A DNA stretch of 64,000 bases from Brachypterus glaber (taxonomy: Eukaryota > Arthropoda > Insecta > Coleoptera > Kateretidae), in NCBI GenBank assembly GCA_958510825.1, contig CAUEHQ010000002.1:62001-126000 (forward strand). Reading direction: 5' to 3'. Within the stretch, counting starts at the first letter, position 1; each line of letters starts with the position of its first letter. The position numbers were made by a program, and so were the translations under genes. Below the pieces are notes generated by a model. It was not told the origin of the DNA. It saw only the letters and a program-made list of their open reading frames with translations, and searched no databases. This document shows, piece by piece, positions 33,032-44,219 of this stretch.

Positions 33032-33352
33032 GTGCGTCAAAGCAAGTTTGATCCGTTAGTAGAAGAAGTTGAGCTTTTAGAAGCGAATCCGGATTACGCA
33101 CGACACGAAAATGGCAGGGAAAGTACTGTTTCTGTAAAACACTTGGCTCCCAGAGGAGATATTAGTTTATTAGATTCATCAGAACGACAGCAAAATTCTA
33201 CTGAAGATAATATTGAATCTAATATTCAGAATAATCTTCAGGATGCTACATCCACCGCAGAAGTTACAACTACAGACGATACAGCCGAACTACGAAGATC
33301 TATTAGAATTCGAAATAAACCCCAATATCTCAATCAATATTCAGAAAATTAA
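33032..33352 (+). pseudogene. Gypsy-2 polyprotein C-terminus
   Basis: The frame continues the Pol tail after integrase. It includes a basic end (RRSIRIRNKPQYLNQYSEN) and stops just before the polypurine tract and 3' LTR, as expected for the end of Pol. It is offset from the integrase frame by a stop or shift near 32968. Confidence 0.7.
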
Positions 33353-33363
33353 GTGGGGGAGAA

Positions 33364-33492
33364 TGTAGTATAAATACTAATTACCTATTTTACCTGTTAC
33401 CTTTTACTTTATATGTCACTTTAACATTTGTCATTTAACATGCCAAGTTCTGCGAATTAAAGCCTATATTCTGTAAAGGTTTTCTTATTACA
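33364..33492 (+). repeat. Gypsy-2 3' LTR (129 bp)
   Basis: Matches 29070-29198 with about two substitutions. It is preceded by AGTGGGGGAGAA and followed by GTCAG. Confidence 0.9.
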
Positions 33493-33496
33493 GTCA

Positions 33497-34036
33497 GTTA
33501 AGTACCTTGGAGTCATGGTTGACCAGCATCTGAAATGGAATGTGCATACTACTTATCTACAAAAGAGGCTGAAAAGGTCCATAAGAAAATTTTATCAGCT
33601 TGGGGATATATTGAATAAAAAGCTGTTAATTATTATCTATAAAGCTCTGATAGAATCTTTACTCAGATACTGCATTTGTATATGGGGAGGTTTACAAGAC
33701 AATAACTTGAATGACCTTGAAGTTATTTGAAGTTATTTTAAAAATAAATTTTTATTTAAAAAAGCAAAATATTTTTCCACAGAATTGTTGTTTAAAGAAA
33801 ATGATTTGCTCACAATTAGACAGCTTTTTGTATATCAAGCCATCTTGTGGACGTACAAAAATAATAGCAATAATATTAAAAACACTTTTTATAAAACAAG
33901 AGCTACTTCAAACCAAAACATACAGATTCCTTTTTTTAGAAAAACTAATACACAACGTTACATATATTACTTTGGTCCTAAGTTTTACAATAAAATTCCA
34001 AATGAACTGAAAAACATAAAAACTAAAAAGGTTTAA
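33497..34036 (+). pseudogene. LINE-A C-terminal region
   Basis: Directly after the Gypsy-2 target site, similarity to the LINE C-terminus resumes (KYLGVMVDQHLKWN, then ALIESLLRYCICIWGG at 33515-33730). After a shift it continues as the terminal domain with FYNKIPNELKNIK (33785-34036). This is the usual post-RT segment of APE-type LINEs. Confidence 0.85.
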
Positions 34037-34279
34037 AAGTAGTCTATATCTATACGTTTTAAATAACTTCTCTACGCTTAAAAAAATTCTTGATGATGTA
34101 ATAAAGTAATTTTGTAAAAACTCTTATTTTCGCTTGAATCCCTTGTAGGCAAACAAAATATCTATTTAATAGTTAATTTGGATACCGCACACAAATTTTT
34201 AATTTAGGCGGATCCCCCACCTGTTTATGTATTTTGTTAATATCATTTAATTAAATAAATTATTCTATTCTATTCTATT

Positions 34280-35149
34280 GGTTAAAAGGTTGAACTAAAA
34301 CCGACTATTTTGCATCCGGTTAACCGTTAAATTTACAGGCGTATAGACGTCACTCTACAAAACTATTACTATTAGTTATGATGCTATGTCTCACGTAATA
34401 TAAAAAAGAGTTAAATATGGTTTGAAGGCCATTTTATGTTGAAAAACTATTTTGAGTCCGATATTCGGAGCCAAAATAATTTCGGAGTCAAAATGTAATG
34501 TACAGGAGTTTGGTATGGTCTCAATTTGGTCGGCCGGATATATATATATATATAGCGGTCCAGAAGTCGCCCCCCCTCTTAACTTTTGAACGAATTTAGA
34601 TATCGACTTCAAATTTAGAACTCTTAAATAAGACAACTTGAACTATCTTTAAGCATATATTTGATACTTTTAGCTCTTAAAATGTGGGCAGGGGGGCATG
34701 GGGCGACATTTTTTTAAATGGAAATGTGGGTCGTGTGATACATCATTTTAAAGCTTATAAAACTCTTCATTTAACTGTATATTTTTTATTTTTTTAAACA
34801 TTTCTTTTTTTGTTTAAAATAGGGTTGAAAATGGGTATTTTTGTCAAAATTTCTCTAAAAAATCCAAACAATTTTTTAAAAATGCCTAATTTCATAACGA
34901 AAAAAAGTAAATTATACCTTTAAACATGCTTAAATAATAAGAAAAATAAAAATAATACAAAAAATATAAAAAGTGGAAAATTTGTGAAAATTGAGCTTAC
35001 CTAATTAAAAGGGGTTTAAACCCAAAACAAATAAACACCAGTACAAAAAGATGATTTAAATGTAATCATCTTATTAATAATAACCATTAATTTAAATAAA
35101 AATAACACAATACGGGAAAACAAACGTTACTTTAAAATTTTGAGGTTAT
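34280..35149. other. AT-rich sequence, no gene seen
   Basis: Contains a short (TA)n at about 34538-34553 and G/C-rich islands near 34568 and 34690. No inverted partner was found for them. Nothing coding is seen. Confidence 0.5.
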
Positions 35150-35275
35150 ATGTTAAGCGCTGTTTACAGTAAGACGTGTCGGTAAAATAACAAATTATAG
35201 CGTTAAGCGCTGTTTACAGTAGGGCGTAAAACCAACATGACGGTAAAATAATAAATAACAGTATAGAAAAATTAA
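35150..35275. repeat. Tandem repeat in the Penelope 3' flank
   Basis: GTTAAGCGCTGTTTACAGTA occurs twice (about 35153 and 35202), each followed by GACGTGTCGGTAAAATAA- or GACGGTAAAATAA-like sequence, giving two diverged units of about 50-60 bp. Confidence 0.6.
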
Positions 35276-35349
35276 AAGAAAATAAAGGATAAGCAAATAA
35301 AATAAAATAACCTACATAAACGAAATAATAGATAAAATAATAAAATATT

Positions 35350-36705
35350 TTAATCAATTAATATCGCAGTTAGCTGATTTTTTAAATATGGCTGCACTGT
35401 ATTTAAACTGACATAATCTGGATTAGTGGAAAGTTTATATATTTCCAAGTTTTCTAGAAAATTCATAACAAACCCTTTATTGCAAATGTAAAGCAATTCA
35501 ACATTAACATTTTGATCAAAAATGTGATTGCGCATGCGCAAGTGTTTGCCAAAAATTGATTTGTCGTTATTAGACAATCTGCGAGACTTTAAATGTTCAT
35601 TAACGCGAGTAATAATTTGTCTACCAGATTGGCCTACGTAAGCCATATTGCAGGATCCGCAACTCAATCTATACACTCCATTATTGCAAAGAAGGTCTGT
35701 TTTATCTTTAGTTACTGACAACAAACTCTTAACAGTATATAAAGATTTAAATGAACAAACTATATTAAAACGTTTGAAGACATCGGAAATATGAACAGAA
35801 ACTTGACCAGCAAAAGTAAGTTTCATGTATTTGACATCTGACTCTAAGGGGAGATCTTTAATATACGCTACGTTTCTTAAATTATTTTTTACTTTGTTAT
35901 TAATTAATGAATCTATAAGTTTTGTACAATAACCATTGTTAAAAGCTATTTGTTTAATTATATTTATTTCTTTATTAAAATTCTCAGTATTTAAGGGGAT
36001 AGTTAGAAGTCTATTAATACAGCAATTAAAGGCACTTAGCTTTTGAGAATGACCGTGACAGGAATCAAAGGGAATACAATTGTCAGTTTGACTAGGTTTG
36101 CGATAAATGTAAAAACTGAACTTTTTGTCAATCACTGAAATACTCAAATCTAAAAAATTTAAAATATTATTCTCTCCAATTTCTAAAGTGAAATTGATAT
36201 CTGTATGTAAACTATTAATGAAGTTTAAAAATTCTAATAATTCTTCCTTTGTGCCTAACCAGACTAGAAAAATATCATCCACGTACCTGTACCACTTAAA
36301 AACTTTTTGAAGTAAAGTGTTCTTGGAAGAAAAAATAATTTTTTTTTCTAACCATTGTAAAAAAGTTTCACTATGATATGGGGAAAGAGGAGATCCCATT
36401 AGTAGGCCTTTAACTTGGGAATAAATAATTTTATTAAATTAAAAGAAATTCTGCTTCATACAGATCTCAAAAATATCAAATATAGCTGTAACTTCCCAAT
36501 CAGAAAAACTAGAGTTAATAAGTTTCTTTTTAATTATTTGAGAAACTTGTGGTACAGAAACGCTGGGGAACAAATTAACAACGTCAAACGATGCCAAAAT
36601 TGCGCCATCTGGAACTGAAATATTACCAATCTTATAAACCAGCTCTTTGGAATTTTTAATAGTACGCACATTATCTAAGCAAAGAACTGTGTTAAACAGC
36701 AGATT
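35350..36705 (-). pseudogene. Penelope-like element: reverse transcriptase plus GIY-YIG endonuclease
   Basis: The minus frame 36399-35350 (349 aa) starts at RT motif B (MGSPLSP) and has YVDD at residues 39-42. It ends with a GIY-YIG endonuclease: GVY at 241-243, YVGQSGR at 254-260, and the CGSC cysteine pair characteristic of Penelope enzymes. Upstream, 36669-36439 (SVPDGAILASFDVVNLFPSV) is RT motif A in the same frame, separated only by an in-frame TAA (36439-36441). The reading extends to about 36705. Penelope elements prime reverse transcription at nicks made by this endonuclease. The copy lacks its N-terminus. Confidence 0.9.
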
Positions 36706-37391
36706 TTAAATAACTCAAAAAACATATTTTTAAATCACAAGGAAGTGATTAAGAGTTTAAAGGGGAAAATAAAGGATAACATGTTGGTTTTGACGAAGGC
36801 TGATAATGGTAACTGTTTGGTTATTTTAGATAACAATCTTTACATAGACAAAGGCCAAGCAAAGCTAGGTCGGTCTGGCTACTAGAAAGGGGCCGAGCAA
36901 CCATAAGCCTCCTTACAGGGGTCCTTACGGGCCACTGTGGGCTTATGCGACACCTAAGCCTCATGCGGACGGTAAACGATCCGACCTGCCCTGGGTGTGG
37001 GATGGACGAGGAAACGCCCTACCACTTCATAGGGGAGTGTGAGGCTCTGGGCAGGCTCAGACAAGACGTCTTCGGAGTGGTAACACTAGCGAAGGAAGAG
37101 ATGAGCCTCCTAGCCTGGTCAGATGTTATGAACTTCATCAGAAGGTCTGGCAGATTCAGGAAGAGGGAGGATAGGCAGCAGGTTGGGTAGGTAATCTTGG
37201 GGCAGACAAAAAGGGCCATTGGGCCTACTTGTCAGGCGTCGGAGCCTACCCACCTTTTACTACTACTACTACTTACATAGACAAAGTAGGTAGTTTTTTA
37301 AATAAAAATGATTATGTAAAGGTCGTTACTGAAGAATATATACCCAGTTTTTACAGACAACTAAAAGGAACTTTTGATAATTGTCTAGATT
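36701..37391 (+). pseudogene. Penelope N-terminal RT fragment, opposite orientation
   Basis: The plus-strand frame (ILNNSKNIF, then LVLTKADNGNCLVILD) is the N-terminal RT region that would precede the domain on the minus strand at 36705-35350. The two fragments are therefore head to head. It is split by a LINE insertion (36854-37272) and continues to the assembly gap. Confidence 0.75.
36854..37272 (+). mobile_element. 5'-truncated LINE with (TAC)n tail and 14-bp target duplication
   Basis: TTACATAGACAAAG is repeated at 36840-36853 and 37273-37286. The insert is GC-rich and codes for a C-terminal LINE segment with a zinc-knuckle motif, CPGCGMDEETPYHFIGEC (CX2CX8HX4C). It ends in TACTACTACTAC. 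This motif is typical of the end of R1/I/Jockey-group LINE proteins. It interrupts the Penelope fragment. Confidence 0.85.
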
Positions 37392-37591
37392 NNNNNNNNN
37401 NNNNNNNNNNNNNNNNNNNNNNNNNNNNNNNNNNNNNNNNNNNNNNNNNNNNNNNNNNNNNNNNNNNNNNNNNNNNNNNNNNNNNNNNNNNNNNNNNNNN
37501 NNNNNNNNNNNNNNNNNNNNNNNNNNNNNNNNNNNNNNNNNNNNNNNNNNNNNNNNNNNNNNNNNNNNNNNNNNNNNNNNNNNNNNNNNNN
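37392..37591. other. Assembly gap (200 N)
   Basis: Exactly 200 unknown bases, probably a scaffolding placeholder of arbitrary size. Frames reported across it are meaningless. Confidence 1.
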
Positions 37592-37769
37592 CCGTTTTTC
37601 AATGTATTATTCTAAATCAAAACCAATTTTTTACAAAAAAAAAAAAAAACAGGCACAAAACCAACGTTAACGTAAACCAATGCCCGTATTAAGAAAAAAA
37701 CACCAAACAACCAAAAACCAAAACAATCTCGGTGCGGGTAGCTATAATTAACGTTAATATCTCGAAAAC
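37592..37769. other. Short AT-rich flank
   Basis: No structure is seen apart from an A-run near 37637-37650. Confidence 0.5.
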
Positions 37770-38375
37770 AATGTATTTATTTATTTTATTTATTTATTTT
37801 ATTTATGTAACTGGACACTTAACAGGACTACGTCCCAATAACAAAGAGCCACTAATGTATTACAAAATAGTAGTGTAGTATTATACTTTAAAACTAAATT
37901 AAGAATAATTATTATTATAATCTATCTTAATAACAAGGAAAAAAAAGAAAAATCTAAGCTAAATTAACAAAGATCTAAGCTGCAATAAAAAATATACAAC
38001 TTTATCATAATGACAAAAAAACAAACAGAAATGTTTATGTGTTTGCTTCAATTTGCCTTTTGGAAACTAAAATACGAATTACTTTACGTTTAAATGTAAG
38101 CAGGGAACAATTAAAAATATCAATGGTGTATAAATTATTATTATAATAATTGGGTATTCTCTGAAAGGCTGAATGTTGATTTAAATTGCTATTAGAAGTT
38201 ACAACTATAAAGGTATCTTGTGTTCTATTGCGATGAATAGGCACCCTAAAATTGAAATATTGCAATAAGTTTGAGTCAAAATTGTTATTTATAGTTTTAT
38301 ACAAGAAAATACTATCTAATAATATTCTTCTTTCATTAAGACTTAAAATGTTGTAGTTTGAAAGTTCTTGAATAT
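37770..38375 (-). pseudogene. LINE-C 3' end
   Basis: On the minus strand the frame 38304-38035, extended upstream to 38375, reads LSLNERRILLDSIFLYKT, then PNYYNNNL and FKRKVIRIL, the C-terminal domain of an APE-type LINE. It is followed by a 3' region ending in an (AAATA)n tail (37770-37802 on the plus strand). The preceding part of the same protein is found at 42797-42680, on the far side of LINE-B. Confidence 0.8.
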
Positions 38376-38400
38376 AAGTCCTGGATATGCATCAGTAAAA

Positions 38401-39331
38401 ATGGCGGCGGTAGGAGACATCGCTGTCGATCAACAAGTTCTACAAAACGAGTTAAATAAGTTAAAAAAAGATGAGTTAATAGATTTTATTGTTCTAAATA
38501 AGTTACCAACTAAATTTTCAAACAACGAAGTGCTAAATAAGTTTTTATCGAGTGCTGTAGACTTAAAAAAGGTGAATTCGTTTGTTACATCGGCAACTAA
38601 GTGCACAAATACAACATGCATGATCACTGACTGTAAGTTACAATCCATAAATAAAGAATATCAAACTCTTATTTCATTAAATGAAAGTCTACAGAAAAGA
38701 ACGGTAAATTTAGAGGAAATTATTAGTTTATTAAAAATAAACAATAAATCGCCAAGTCATGATGTACTTTGCCCTTTGTCTGTAGCTACCGTCATCTAAA
38801 CCAAAAACTCCCGTTATAAAGGAAGGAATCTTTAACACTCAACAACTGGCTCCACCTGTTAAAGAATTACTAAATAAAACCCCACTTAATAATATCAATA
38901 AAGCAAAAAACTCTGATAGTGTGTTTCCCCACAAAAACAGCACACAAGGGAATTCCAAAAGAAAGGAAACAAAAAAACCTGATAAATACAGGTCAATCAC
39001 TGTCGGTCAAAATAAAAACACTACAATAAAAACAGTTCCGAAAAATGCATATATCTACGCAGCACGTCTGGATCCAGATACTTCCGCTGAGGATCTTCAA
39101 TTATTTTTATCTCTAAGTGCCCCTAACATTAAATTTAGATGTGAACCTGAAAAAAGATTTAAGTTCCATACTTCTTTCAAAGTTATCTTTCCACTTGAAG
39201 ACCTGGATGCTGCATATGATCCTAAAATTTGGCCTGATGGAGCTGCTATATCTCGCTACATGTTTAAGAAAAGTGGAAATCCAGAAGGAGGAAATTTTAC
39301 AGAAAACTCAGAAGAAAATCTAAACAAATAA
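38401..39331 (+). pseudogene. LINE-B ORF1 (RNA-binding protein)
   Basis: ATG at 38401 (MAAVGDIAVDQQ) begins a helical region followed by CTNTTCMITDC, a cysteine cluster, and more coiled-coil-like sequence to 38799. A single frameshift near 38795 leads into the second part, which ends at 39331. It contains YIYAARLDPDTSAEDL, FKVIFPL and WPDGAAISRYMF, an RRM-like block common in LINE ORF1 proteins. It would bind the element's RNA. Confidence 0.75.
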
Positions 39332-39363
39332 TAGGTCAAAATACAAATTCTACATTATCAAGT

Positions 39364-40116
39364 TTGGACTTTTTCATGCATCAAAATACCCGTTCAGTAG
39401 GGAACTGCATCGATCAAATTGAACATTTACTAGACATACATAAATGCGACTGCATTGCATTAACTGAGCACTGGAAAGACAAAGAAGAACCCAATCAAAT
39501 ACATGTAGTAAATTACGCATTAGCAACTAGCTTTTGTCGGCAAAGTAACGAAAGAGGGGGAAGTGCAATTTTTGTCAAAAAAGATGCATTTCAGCGGATT
39601 ACTCCTCACAGTAAAATTAATAAATTTGCTATAAAATACAACTTTGAATGCTGTGCAGTCTCACTATATACCGGATGTACCAGTGTAATCGCAGTAGCTG
39701 TATACCGTGTAACTGATGGTGATATAGACTCTTTTTTTAATCGGTTTAATAAACTTTTTAGCATACTCACAAATGAGAATAAACCCTATGTAATTTTAGG
39801 CGATTTTAATATACATTTAGATAAAAATAATATAGATACTAAAATATTTAAAGATACTCTATACTCTTACAACGCGGAATACACCATAAACGATTACACT
39901 CGGATACAAAACGGATCTAAATCAGTAATAGACAATATCTTAGTTAAAAAAGACACTTTATTTGACTCTGAAGTTTTAAAGACAGGGGTCTCAGACCATC
40001 TAGGTCAAAAACTAATTTTTTATACAAATAAAAGTAAACCCCAAGTAGAATACTGTCACAAAAGAAATTATAAAAATCTTAAAAATTTCTATAAAGAAAT
40101 TGGCGGGATAAATTAG
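39364..40116 (+). pseudogene. LINE-B endonuclease domain
   Basis: A complete APE-type endonuclease in one frame: HQNTRSV (catalytic Asn), ALTEHW (catalytic Glu), VILGDFNIHLD, SVIDNILV and TGVSDHLG (the terminal Asp-His). The preceding reading (LDFF) is open upstream of the first ATG. A TAG at 40114-40116 ends it, but similarity continues in frame toward RT, so it is a mutation in ORF2. Confidence 0.85.
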
Positions 40117-42436
40117 GATTTTATTAAAGATTACACTGAGTTAAATCAATCTTGGGGGGCCTTTCAAAAGCGAATAACTGACTGTTTTGAAAATCACTGC
40201 CCAATTGAAAAAAAAGTTAAAAACAAATCAAAAACTCAAGACTGGTTTACGCCTGAATTACGGTACTTAAAGGAAAGAGTTAGCATTTTGCAGTCATTGT
40301 CAAACGTAAACAATCAATATAAAAATGAATACAATAACTACAGAAAAGCTTATGTTGATCTGTTGCATGCAAAAAAAGCGAATTTTATAACAAGAAAATA
40401 ACAAATAATGAAAATAAAAGTAAGGCAATTTGGGATACAGTTAAAGAACTTACTAATAAATCAATCAAAAATCAAAATATATATCCCGATAATATAAATA
40501 AGCCTCTTGTAAACGATCTAAATAACTTTTTTTGCAAATATTGCGTCTAAACTAGTATCAGAAAACATAGAAAATAATACTGATTTTGACTATGATCCCG
40601 ATATTCCTTCTAATCCTAACTCAACGTTTTTTGAGCCCACAACAGAACCTGAAATACTTGCGATAGTAAAAAATTTAAAAAATTAAAAAAGTTGCGGTTA
40701 TGACGGCCTAACGCCACAAATTATAAAAGAATGCATTGCTTCGTTTTTGTCACCTTTGTGTTCATTAATTAACTCTTCGTTAGAAACAGGCATCTTTCCA
40801 GACGAACTAAAAATTGCGGTAGTTAAGCCTTTATACAAAAAAGGTGATAAAAATTATTTTAATAATTATAGGCCCATAAGCCTGCTAACAATATTTTCAA
40901 AAAAATTTGAATCTATTGTGTCAAAAAGAATTATTTCCTTTTTTAATAAAAATAATTTTTTTAGCAAAAACCAGCACGGTTTCTTAAAAAGTAAAAATAC
41001 GGACACAGCACTTTTCGATTTTATTCAAAATTTATAGCTTGTGGTATTTGCTTAGATCTCTCAAAAGTATTGCTTAAATCATAAAATACTCTTTAAAAAG
41101 CTTAAAAAATATGCTATACGTGGTAATGTGTTAAAGTGGATAAAATCTTACCTTTCCCATAGAAAACAAAAAGTTTCAGTTGTTACAGGTTCTGATTTTT
41201 TTTAATCAGATTATGCTGAACTCAACACAGGAGTCCCACAGGGAAGTATACTGGGACCGCTCCTATTTTTAATCTATATAAACGACATTTTTAATGTAGC
41301 CTTATTAAATTCTTTATTAGTAAGTTACGCTGATGATACAGCATCTGTTTTGCGTGTAAATAAAAATGCGGACTTCTCCAATTTAATTACAAATCAGTTA
41401 GAAATTATTAAAACTTGGTTAATTAAAAACAAACTAATTTTAAACATAGCTAAAACGAATTGTATATTTTTTCATACAGCTCAAAATGAATTTCAACAAC
41501 CTGATCATGTTCTTTTGGACGAAGGGAAGTATACTGGGACCGCTCCTATTTTTAATCTATATAAACGACATTTTTAATGTAGCCTTATTAAATTCTTTAT
41601 TAGTAAGTTACGCTGATGATACAGCATCTGTTTTGCGTGTAAATAAAAATGCGGACTTCTCCAATTTAATTACAAATCAGTTAGAAATTATTAAAACTTG
41701 GTTAATTAAAAACAAACTAATTTTAAACATAGCTAAAACGAATTGTATATTTTTTCATACAGCTCAAAATGAATTTCAACAACCTGATCATGTTCTTTTG
41801 GACGACACATCTATTAGCGTGGTTGGATCTACAAAACTTTTAGGAGTTTACATTGACAAGTTTTTAAATTTTCAAGAACATATTGAAAATACTAGTAAAA
41901 AATTAGCACGAGCATGCTATACTATTAGAATAATTCGTAGAAATCTGCCTTTTTTCGTAGCAAAAACCGCTTACTTTAGCTATGTGTATTCATTACTCAA
42001 ATACGGTGTTATTTTTTGGGGAGGCAGTCCAAATTCCGAGCGACTTTTTATTATACAGAAAAATTTTTTGCGTGTAATGCTTAACATGCAGTATAACACT
42101 TCGTGTAAAGGAATTTTTAAAACAAATAACTTACTTACACTTCCAGGGCTATACATTTATGAAACTTTAATGTTTATGTTTAAAAACAAACACCTTTACA
42201 AAAATAATTTAATAAGTCATAATCATGTTACACGAACCTGCAATATTGATTATAACATTCCTAATCATAGGTTGAATGCTTCTGAAAGGGCCCCTTTACT
42301 TGCAGGTATAAAATTTTTTAACAAATTACCTCTAATAATAAAATCCCAAAATACTATAAATAAATTTAAAAAAAGTGTTTTCAGATATATTTGCGATATA
42401 GAACCTTACACGGTCAACGAGTTTTTTAATGCGTAA
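40117..42436 (+). pseudogene. LINE-B reverse transcriptase and C-terminus
   Basis: Segments: linker 40117-40700; RT finger region 40747-41037 (PLYKKGD, NYRPISLLTIFSKKFE); a damaged motif A near 41040-41070, where a small deletion removes the second half of DLSKAFD; motif B (TGVPQGSILGPLLFLIYIND) and motif C (SYADDT) at about 41230-41340. The B-C region is then duplicated at 41524-41806. Finally the C-terminal domain to 42436 (LLGVYIDKFLNFQEH, INKFKKSVFRYI). The motif A damage alone should inactivate RT. Confidence 0.88.
41241..41806 (+). repeat. Perfect 283-bp tandem duplication in LINE-B RT
   Basis: GGGAAGTATACTGGGACCGC starts at 41241 and again at 41524. The two 283-bp copies read identically, including the YADD box. 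283 is not a multiple of three, so the duplication shifts the frame. Confidence 0.95.
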
Positions 42437-42679
42437 AAATCCGTCTCCATTTTTTTTTACATGTAGATTTGTTGTGCCGCTTAATTGGTGTTTTTTGGAA
42501 ACTTTTTAAATTCTTTAAATTATTTTAAATTTTGAATTGTTTAAATTATTTGTATAAGTCACCTTTTGTAATTTATTTTATTTACATATGTACTTTATTT
42601 TATTTTGACGCGTTGTCTTTGATCTTTTTATGTTAAATTATCAGGCAATAAAGTTTTATTCTATTCTATTCTATATTAA

Positions 42680-42797
42680 ATTAGGATGAAATCTATAACT
42701 TAATTTTTTCAATTCTATCTATATATTTATTATAATGCGGAGACCAGGCAACTGTGTTATACTCAAGTACGCTTCTAACCAGACTGAAATACTATTT
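42680..42797 (-). pseudogene. LINE-C upstream part
   Basis: On the minus strand FSLVRSVLEYNTVAWSPHYN and YIDRIEKI form the segment that normally precedes the piece at 38375-37770. LINE-C is 5'-truncated near 42797 and was split by LINE-B. The exact target duplication is not clear. Confidence 0.75.
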
Positions 42798-43256
42798 AAA
42801 TAAAATAATAATATTTTAGGTAAACATTATTTATAACACATTTTTAGCAGTTAAAAAAAATCTTTCATTTAAGCGCAAAATTTATAAAATCCAATAATAA
42901 CTTATTTATTAATTTATTTGTAGTCATAAAGGGACATGTTTACAAGGTATTTTATACCAAGACTGTTATTTCAATAATTGTAACCAAAAAATGCTGAGAA
43001 TAGCAGTTACCCTCTTACCTCTAATCGTTTACCTCCAAAATCTTATCAGCTCTTTGAAATATGATAAGAAACAATATGCAAATAAATCGTTTGACGATAT
43101 CTTTTTTAGAAATGGAGTTATCTCGTTTACAGACTGACAGGCAGACAGACAAACGCAATTTTTTTTACTGATTTCGACTTAGGAAAGTCTAAAATGTCGT
43201 CGTCGGAAATTTGGAAAAAACATGGTCACAAATGTTGACTTCTCGGCGATGTAATG
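42798..43256. other. AT-rich spacer
   Basis: No gene is seen. A GACAGGCAGACAGACAAACG simple-repeat-like stretch at 43137-43156 belongs to a dispersed motif. Confidence 0.5.
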
Positions 43257-43464
43257 TGTGACTGCACAAAGAAACCCACCTAGTGTGTCAAAACAAATTT
43301 CAGAAAACGCGTTTAAAGTTTTGAACACATTTCTTATAGCTATGCTCGATGTGTACAATTATTTCCGTTCATTTTCTCTAAACATCGAGGACCTGCTCCT
43401 CTCCGAAAAAAAGCGAACTACGTAAATTTGACACACTAGGTGGATTTCTTTGTATAGGGTCACA
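43257..43464. mobile_element. 208-bp MITE
   Basis: TGTGACTGCACAAAGAAACC at the left is mirrored by TTTCTTTGTATAGGGTCACA at the right, with CCACCTAGTGTGTCAAA following inward on each side. It shares CACACTAGGTGG with the termini of the 17261-19958 element. Confidence 0.75.
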
Positions 43465-43466
43465 TA

Positions 43467-43612
43467 CAGGGTGATCAGTTACTGTCATGCCAATATTTGA
43501 AAGGTGGTTCTACATCCCAAAATATTAAAAAAACTTTTTATAAAGGTTGGTCCGGAAATGAGCTCTAAGAAAGCTACTACGACCCTTCTAATATGGACAT
43601 TAGGGTGGAGTG
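43467..43612. mobile_element. Solo end of the 18750-19481 family
   Basis: Begins CAGGGTGATCAGTTACTG after TA and includes AAGGTTGGTCCGGAAATGAG. No inverted partner follows, so it is a deleted or truncated copy. Confidence 0.65.
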
Positions 43613-44219
43613 AATTTTTTTTTTGAGAAATCGAGATGGCCACAAAGGATGCGTACCATCCAGGCGAACATTCCTGTGAAATTTGAGATTTTTATTATTG
43701 TATCTTCATCCTACCCAAACGGCCCAAACGCGAAAAAACAAACTTCCAAACGGTTTAATCGATTGACTTGAATTTTTGCACATATATTATTGTTGCCATA
43801 ACACTTAATTTAAATTTTGTATCGAACTCCTTTCGGGGGGTTAAAGGGGTTATTAGGGTTGTTTAAGGGGTAAAAATTATAAATTGGTGGCTGGTCACTT
43901 TCGTTTAATTTTGTATTGATTTTACCAATTTCTTGTTTCTCGTTCCTGTTATTATAAAAAAAATATTTTTACAAGGAATTTATTCTATCATAACTTTGAT
44001 ATTTTCCATTCCAATATCCAGCGTATAATAATACAAAATTTTAATCTGAATTTAAGTTAATTAGAATATTTATCAAAAATAATATTTTTCCTTACAAAAT
44101 GTCACAGCTTTGGAGATCAAGAGACCCAAACGTGACAAAGGAGTACTGCTATTTAAACTATAGGGGTTTTATAGGGGTCCTTAAGGGGCTAAATATCTAA
44201 TCAGGTGGGTTAAGTCACT

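Larger units (their letters stand above)
29070..33492 (+). mobile_element. Short-LTR Ty3/Gypsy element (Gypsy-2, Mag-like)
   Basis: The 129-bp LTRs (29070-29198 and 33364-33492) differ at about two positions. The flanks ATCAG and GTCAG are a near-match 5-bp target duplication, and LINE-A coding resumes just after. AGTGGGGGAGAA (to 33363) is the polypurine tract. The very short LTRs and the Gag-Pol arrangement resemble the Mag lineage. It carries a retroposon insertion, stops and frameshifts, so it is dead. Confidence 0.9.
26490..34279 (+). mobile_element. LINE-A: 5'-truncated non-LTR retrotransposon, twice interrupted
   Basis: Endonuclease C-half, reverse transcriptase and C-terminal domain lie in order on the plus strand. 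They are split by a retroposon (27332-27976) and a Gypsy element (29070-33492). It ends AATAAATT followed by (ATTCT)n at 34255-34279, the same style of tail as LINE-B. It is an APE-type LINE of the CR1/Jockey superlineage; the clade is not resolved. Confidence 0.85.
38389..42673 (+). mobile_element. LINE-B: near full-length non-LTR retrotransposon
   Basis: ORF1, endonuclease, RT and C-terminal domain occur in order, and it ends CAATAAAG followed by (TTCTA)n at 42645-42673, matching LINE-A's tail. It is inserted in LINE-C. Frames are broken in several places and there is a 283-bp tandem duplication in RT. By its ORF1 and tail it resembles CR1/Crack/Daphne-type LINEs; this is tentative. Confidence 0.85.

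Noticed and set aside
37229..37692. Frames spanning the N run
   Set aside because: Their length is an artefact of unknown bases.
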